DNA of 64,000 nucleotides from a bacterium (GTDB lineage: Bacteria; Myxococcota_A; UBA9160; UBA4427): contig JANSYR010000002.1 of assembly GCA_024742285.1 (NCBI GenBank), positions 248,001-312,000 on the forward strand, given 5' to 3'. The notes beneath the pieces are model-generated. The model saw only the letters and a program-made list of their open reading frames with translations, was not told where the DNA came from and ran no database searches. The position numbers and the translations under genes are program-made. Each line of letters opens with the position of its first letter. Position 1 is the stretch's first letter. Shown here one piece after another: positions 59,930 to 64,000 of the stretch.

Positions 59930-61180
59930 CTAGATCGCTTCGCGCGAGGCGACCCGGGTGCGCACGTCGAGCCGGCCTGGCGCCTCGCCGACCGGCACCC
60001 AGCGGAAGCTCATGAATCCGTCGGTCCTTCCGCCGGTGTCGAGCGCGTTGGCGTGGTCGACGGGGCCGGGCGCGATCACGATCTGGAACCCGCCGTCGGC
60101 CGTCGGGGCGACGGTCGCGTCGTTCAGGTGGACGCGTCGGCTGCGGAAGTCGGCGGTCTCGTGCCAGCGGTCCTCGATCTGGAAGATCCAGTAGGGCGTC
60201 TCCGGCGGAAAACGACCCTCGACGATCAGGACTTCGTCGTCGGCCAGGCGCCAGGCACCGACGCGATAGCGAACGTCGGCGTTCAGCCCGAGGTCTTCTT
60301 CGTCGCCCCGCGCGCGGGTCGTATCGGGGAAGGTGTTGAGCGCCGTCGGCTCGAGGAGTTCCGGCATCCAGTCGCGGGACGAGAACCAGAAGCGGCTCAT
60401 GCCCGCGACCCGCTGGAGGCGGGCGGCGACGACTTCGTCCGTCAGGCGCGCCGGCGGCGGCACCGGCCCGATCACTTCGACGGCCAGGTCCGGGTCGCCT
60501 TCGGCCTCGAGATCGTGGTGATACTCGCGAATCGTCACGTTGAAGCTGTCGTCGTCCATCGACAGGAAGTCGCCGATCCAATCCTCCGGGCGCGTCCGCG
60601 CGATCAGGATCTCGAAGCGGTCGTCGGCGTCGTAGCCGATCTCGTCGGCCCGCAGACTCGAAGCCAGCGAGATGGACGGACGCATCGCGACCGCGTCGAA
60701 TCGCATCGACTGCACCTGGATGTTCGAGAAGGGCGCGCGACTGCGCCGCCCCGTCAGCCGGTACGTGTAGTCGGGTGAGACGGTGAACCCGTGGTACTCC
60801 GCGTCGGGGCTGTTGCCGCCGACCTTGGTGAGCGCCGGCTGGAGGTCGAAGGTCGTGATCACGGGGCGGGCGGGGTCGTCGGTGAACGGCATGCGCGCGG
60901 TATTCGACAGGATCGCGAGCAGGCCCTGGAAGCGATCGATCGCGTCCTGTTCGGTCGGCGCGCCGTACGGTCCGTCCCCCACGGTCGCGGCCCCCGCCTC
61001 TCGCAGGGTCTCGACGAGCCGGTGCCAGGCGGCGTACGAGGAGAGCGCTTCGAGCTCGGCGCGTGCGTCGCCGACCGGCGGCGGTGCCTGCAACGAGGCC
61101 AAGCGATAGAAGAAGACCGCGGCGCCCGTGCTCACGACCAGCGAGAGCGCGAGGACGGCGACGAGGAGGTTTCGGCCCAA
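59930..61180 (-). CDS. DUF1214-like exported or membrane-anchored protein
   Basis: A 416-residue protein. The N-terminus is a hydrophobic signal/anchor (LLVAVLALSLVVSTGAAVFF). The C-terminal 100 residues match the DUF1214 pattern: YRVGAWRLADDEVLIVEGRFP, YWIFQIEDRWHETADFRSR, HLNDATVAPTADGGFQIVIAPG and NALDTGGRTDG. Only the N-terminal 200 residues are unfamiliar. The function of DUF1214 is not established; it often occurs with DUF1254 in lipid-linked contexts. The TTG at 61180 is used, ten bases after the amidohydrolase stop, without a ribosome-binding site; coupling is likely. Confidence 0.72.
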   Translation of the reverse strand: MGRNLLVAVLALSLVVSTGAAVFFYRLASLQAPPPVGDARAELEALSSYAAWHRLVETLREAGAATVGDGPYGAPTEQDAIDRFQGLLAILSNTARMPFTDDPARPVITTFDLQPALTKVGGNSPDAEYHGFTVSPDYTYRLTGRRSRAPFSNIQVQSMRFDAVAMRPSISLASSLRADEIGYDADDRFEILIARTRPEDWIGDFLSMDDDSFNVTIREYHHDLEAEGDPDLAVEVIGPVPPPARLTDEVVAARLQRVAGMSRFWFSSRDWMPELLEPTALNTFPDTTRARGDEEDLGLNADVRYRVGAWRLADDEVLIVEGRFPPETPYWIFQIEDRWHETADFRSRRVHLNDATVAPTADGGFQIVIAPGPVDHANALDTGGRTDGFMSFRWVPVGEAPGRLDVRTRVASREAI

Positions 61181-61190
61181 TGTGCGTCGA

Positions 61191-62897
<1,707 letters not shown>

Positions 62898-63148
62898 GTC
62901 GAGTGCTCCTGGTCTGCCGCAGCCCGAGGGCGACGGGGTGGATCGGGATCTGGAGAGGGTAACCGTCGCGCAGGCCGGGGAAAGGCAGGGCGCAGGGGGG
63001 CCTCCGGGGGGCGGACTCAAGGATTTCCGGCGGTCGCCGATGTAGAAAGGGACCGGGGCGAGGCATCCCGGTCGCCGCATCTGAATCGGGTCGGGCGTTC
63101 TCGAGGGACGACCGGCCCGTTTCTCTTTCGGGACACCGGCCTCGGGCG

Positions 63149-63886
63149 CTAGGCCTCGACGCCGAGCCGCCGCGATTCCGCCGCTGCGATCCGCGCCTCC
63201 ATGCGCTCCAGAAAAGCGGCGAGGGTGGGGCGGTCCGCGATCGCTTCGGCGCAGCCCGGGATGGGACCGTCCCGGAGCACGAGCAGCATCGCGTAGACGG
63301 AGACGTCGGCGACGGATGGCTCGTCGGCGTGGAAGAAGGTGCGGTCGCCGAGGAAGCCCTCGAGATCCGTCATCCGGTCGAAGAGCTCTCCGATGATCTC
63401 GAGCTCCCGGGCGTCGGCGCGGGTCTGAGGGGTCTTGCCGAAGCGCCGCCCGACGTGACCCAGGAGACGGGCGAGGAGCGAGTCGTCGACCGGCTGGTCG
63501 TCCCCCGGCTGCGGGTAGCGCGCCGTCCGCCAACGATTCCAATAGAAGGTGAAGGAGTCGTTGGACCATTCGGCGAGGCGCTGCTGGGCCTCGGCGGTCT
63601 TGGGCACGCTCGACAGCAGCGGCGGCTCCGGGGCCACCTCTTCGATCCAACCGAGGATCACCGCCGAGTCGGCCTTGCGCCGCCCGTCGATCTCGAGCAC
63701 CGGCAGCGTCCGCGCGATCGGACTCCAGCGGGCCACGTCCTCCGGATCGTCCGAGACGACCCGCTCGAAGGGCAGGCCCTTCAGCGCGAGGGCGGCCGCG
63801 ACGCGTTCCGAGTACGGATTGCGCGACTGGGTGTAGAGCCGGATCGTGGTCGGTCTCGGGCCCGGCGCGGGCACGCTGTCGCTCAT
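63149..63886 (-). CDS. Glutathione S-transferase family protein
   Basis: A 245-residue protein. The N-terminal thioredoxin-like domain (TIRLYTQSRNPYSERVAAALALKG) includes the glutathione-binding ADSAVI, and the C-terminal helical domain (DRTFFHADEPSVADVSVYAML) carries the N-capping box. Substrate unknown; conjugation or isomerisation of electrophilic intermediates is the family role. Its ATG overlaps the stop of the gene cut by the window edge (ATGA). Confidence 0.88.
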   Translation of the reverse strand: MSDSVPAPGPRPTTIRLYTQSRNPYSERVAAALALKGLPFERVVSDDPEDVARWSPIARTLPVLEIDGRRKADSAVILGWIEEVAPEPPLLSSVPKTAEAQQRLAEWSNDSFTFYWNRWRTARYPQPGDDQPVDDSLLARLLGHVGRRFGKTPQTRADARELEIIGELFDRMTDLEGFLGDRTFFHADEPSVADVSVYAMLLVLRDGPIPGCAEAIADRPTLAAFLERMEARIAAAESRRLGVEA

Positions 63887-64000
63887 GCCAGCCCGCTCAC
63901 CGATTCCGGCACGTCGGGCCGGTCCGCGCTCGGCGCTGGAAAGAGATCGTCGATGGCGCGCACCACGTCGTCGGGGAGCGTCACGCCGACGGCTCCGGCG
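63883..64000 (-). CDS. C-terminal end of a gene extending beyond the window (possibly aldo/keto reductase)
   Basis: The minus-strand frame is open from 63999 to the TGA at 63883-63885, giving 38 residues (GVTLPDDVVRAIDDLFP in the middle). The length is too short to identify; the tail is reminiscent of aldo/keto reductases, but this is weak. The stop overlaps the GST start. Confidence 0.45.
   Translation of the reverse strand, partial: AGAVGVTLPDDVVRAIDDLFPAPSADRPDVPESVSGLA

Overview
The window is very GC-rich DNA from a Gram-negative bacterium: SecDF-YajC, a TolC-type channel, a TonB receptor, several lipoproteins and a PEP-CTERM protein all imply an outer membrane. GTG/TTG starts, four-base stop/start overlaps and long antisense open frames are common. 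The order rpoN-ptsN-hprK-rapZ-EIIA(Man)-HPr, together with a bactofilin, a SpoIID-type protein, a PATAN/J-domain protein and an HD-GYP regulator, fits a myxobacterium-like or 'deltaproteobacterial' lineage (Myxococcota, Desulfobacterota, Binatota). The sequence alone does not settle the phylum. The lipid/steroid-type catabolic genes (Rieske oxygenase, acyl-CoA ligases, crotonase, P450, DUF1214-like protein) suggest an aerobic heterotroph. No rRNA, CRISPR array, transposase or phage gene was seen; there is one tRNA (Glu, TTC).

Layout. 1-3643: the 3' end of rpoN and a regulatory PTS operon, closed by a strong hairpin. 3876-9354: metK, a SpoIID-like lipoprotein and yajC-secD-secF. 9497-12301: a bactofilin and a TolC-family protein, divergent across a 483-bp region holding a CRP/FNR-like palindrome. 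12304-19172: ispD-ispF-cysS, then uvrB-uvrC. 19282-20901: an aspartyl-protease-like protein and a small unknown protein. 20989-29170: LysR regulator, MFS transporter, AMP-forming acyl ligase, outer-membrane barrel candidate and TonB receptor, which together could form an uptake-and-activation locus for a hydrophobic acid. 29251-36066: an envelope cluster of a membrane-anchored sulfatase-fold protein with a Thr nucleophile, a TPR lipoprotein, a lipoprotein built of W-x3-D-P repeats and a PEP-CTERM protein. 36315-40587: SnoaL-like protein, then a second LysR, a Rieske oxygenase and a second acyl-CoA ligase, all on the minus strand. 40859-44860: comEC, a crotonase whose 3' end lies antisense inside the comEC frame, and an unknown protein. 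45056-49139: a large hybrid histidine kinase and a TauE-type permease. 49278-55969: an S9 peptidase translationally coupled to a metzincin-like protein, facing a three-gene signalling operon (HD-GYP regulator, V4R+STAS protein, PATAN-J-TPR protein). 56323-64000: stand-alone AAA ATPase, tRNA-Glu, EamA transporter, and a minus-strand set of P450, DUF1214-like protein, D-aminoacylase-type amidohydrolase, GST and a cut-off gene.

How the genes work together. The first 20 kb is mostly housekeeping. The accessory interest lies in (i) two locus types that each pair a similar LysR regulator with an acyl-CoA ligase, (ii) the envelope cluster with the PEP-CTERM protein, (iii) the PATAN/V4R/HD-GYP operon and (iv) regulatory DNA: several perfect palindromes, -10-like hexamers placed 6-7 nt before ATG codons that lack a Shine-Dalgarno sequence (leaderless-type starts), and a 31-bp tandem repeat that covers the stop codon of the P450 gene. 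All functions are read from motifs; no database search was possible.
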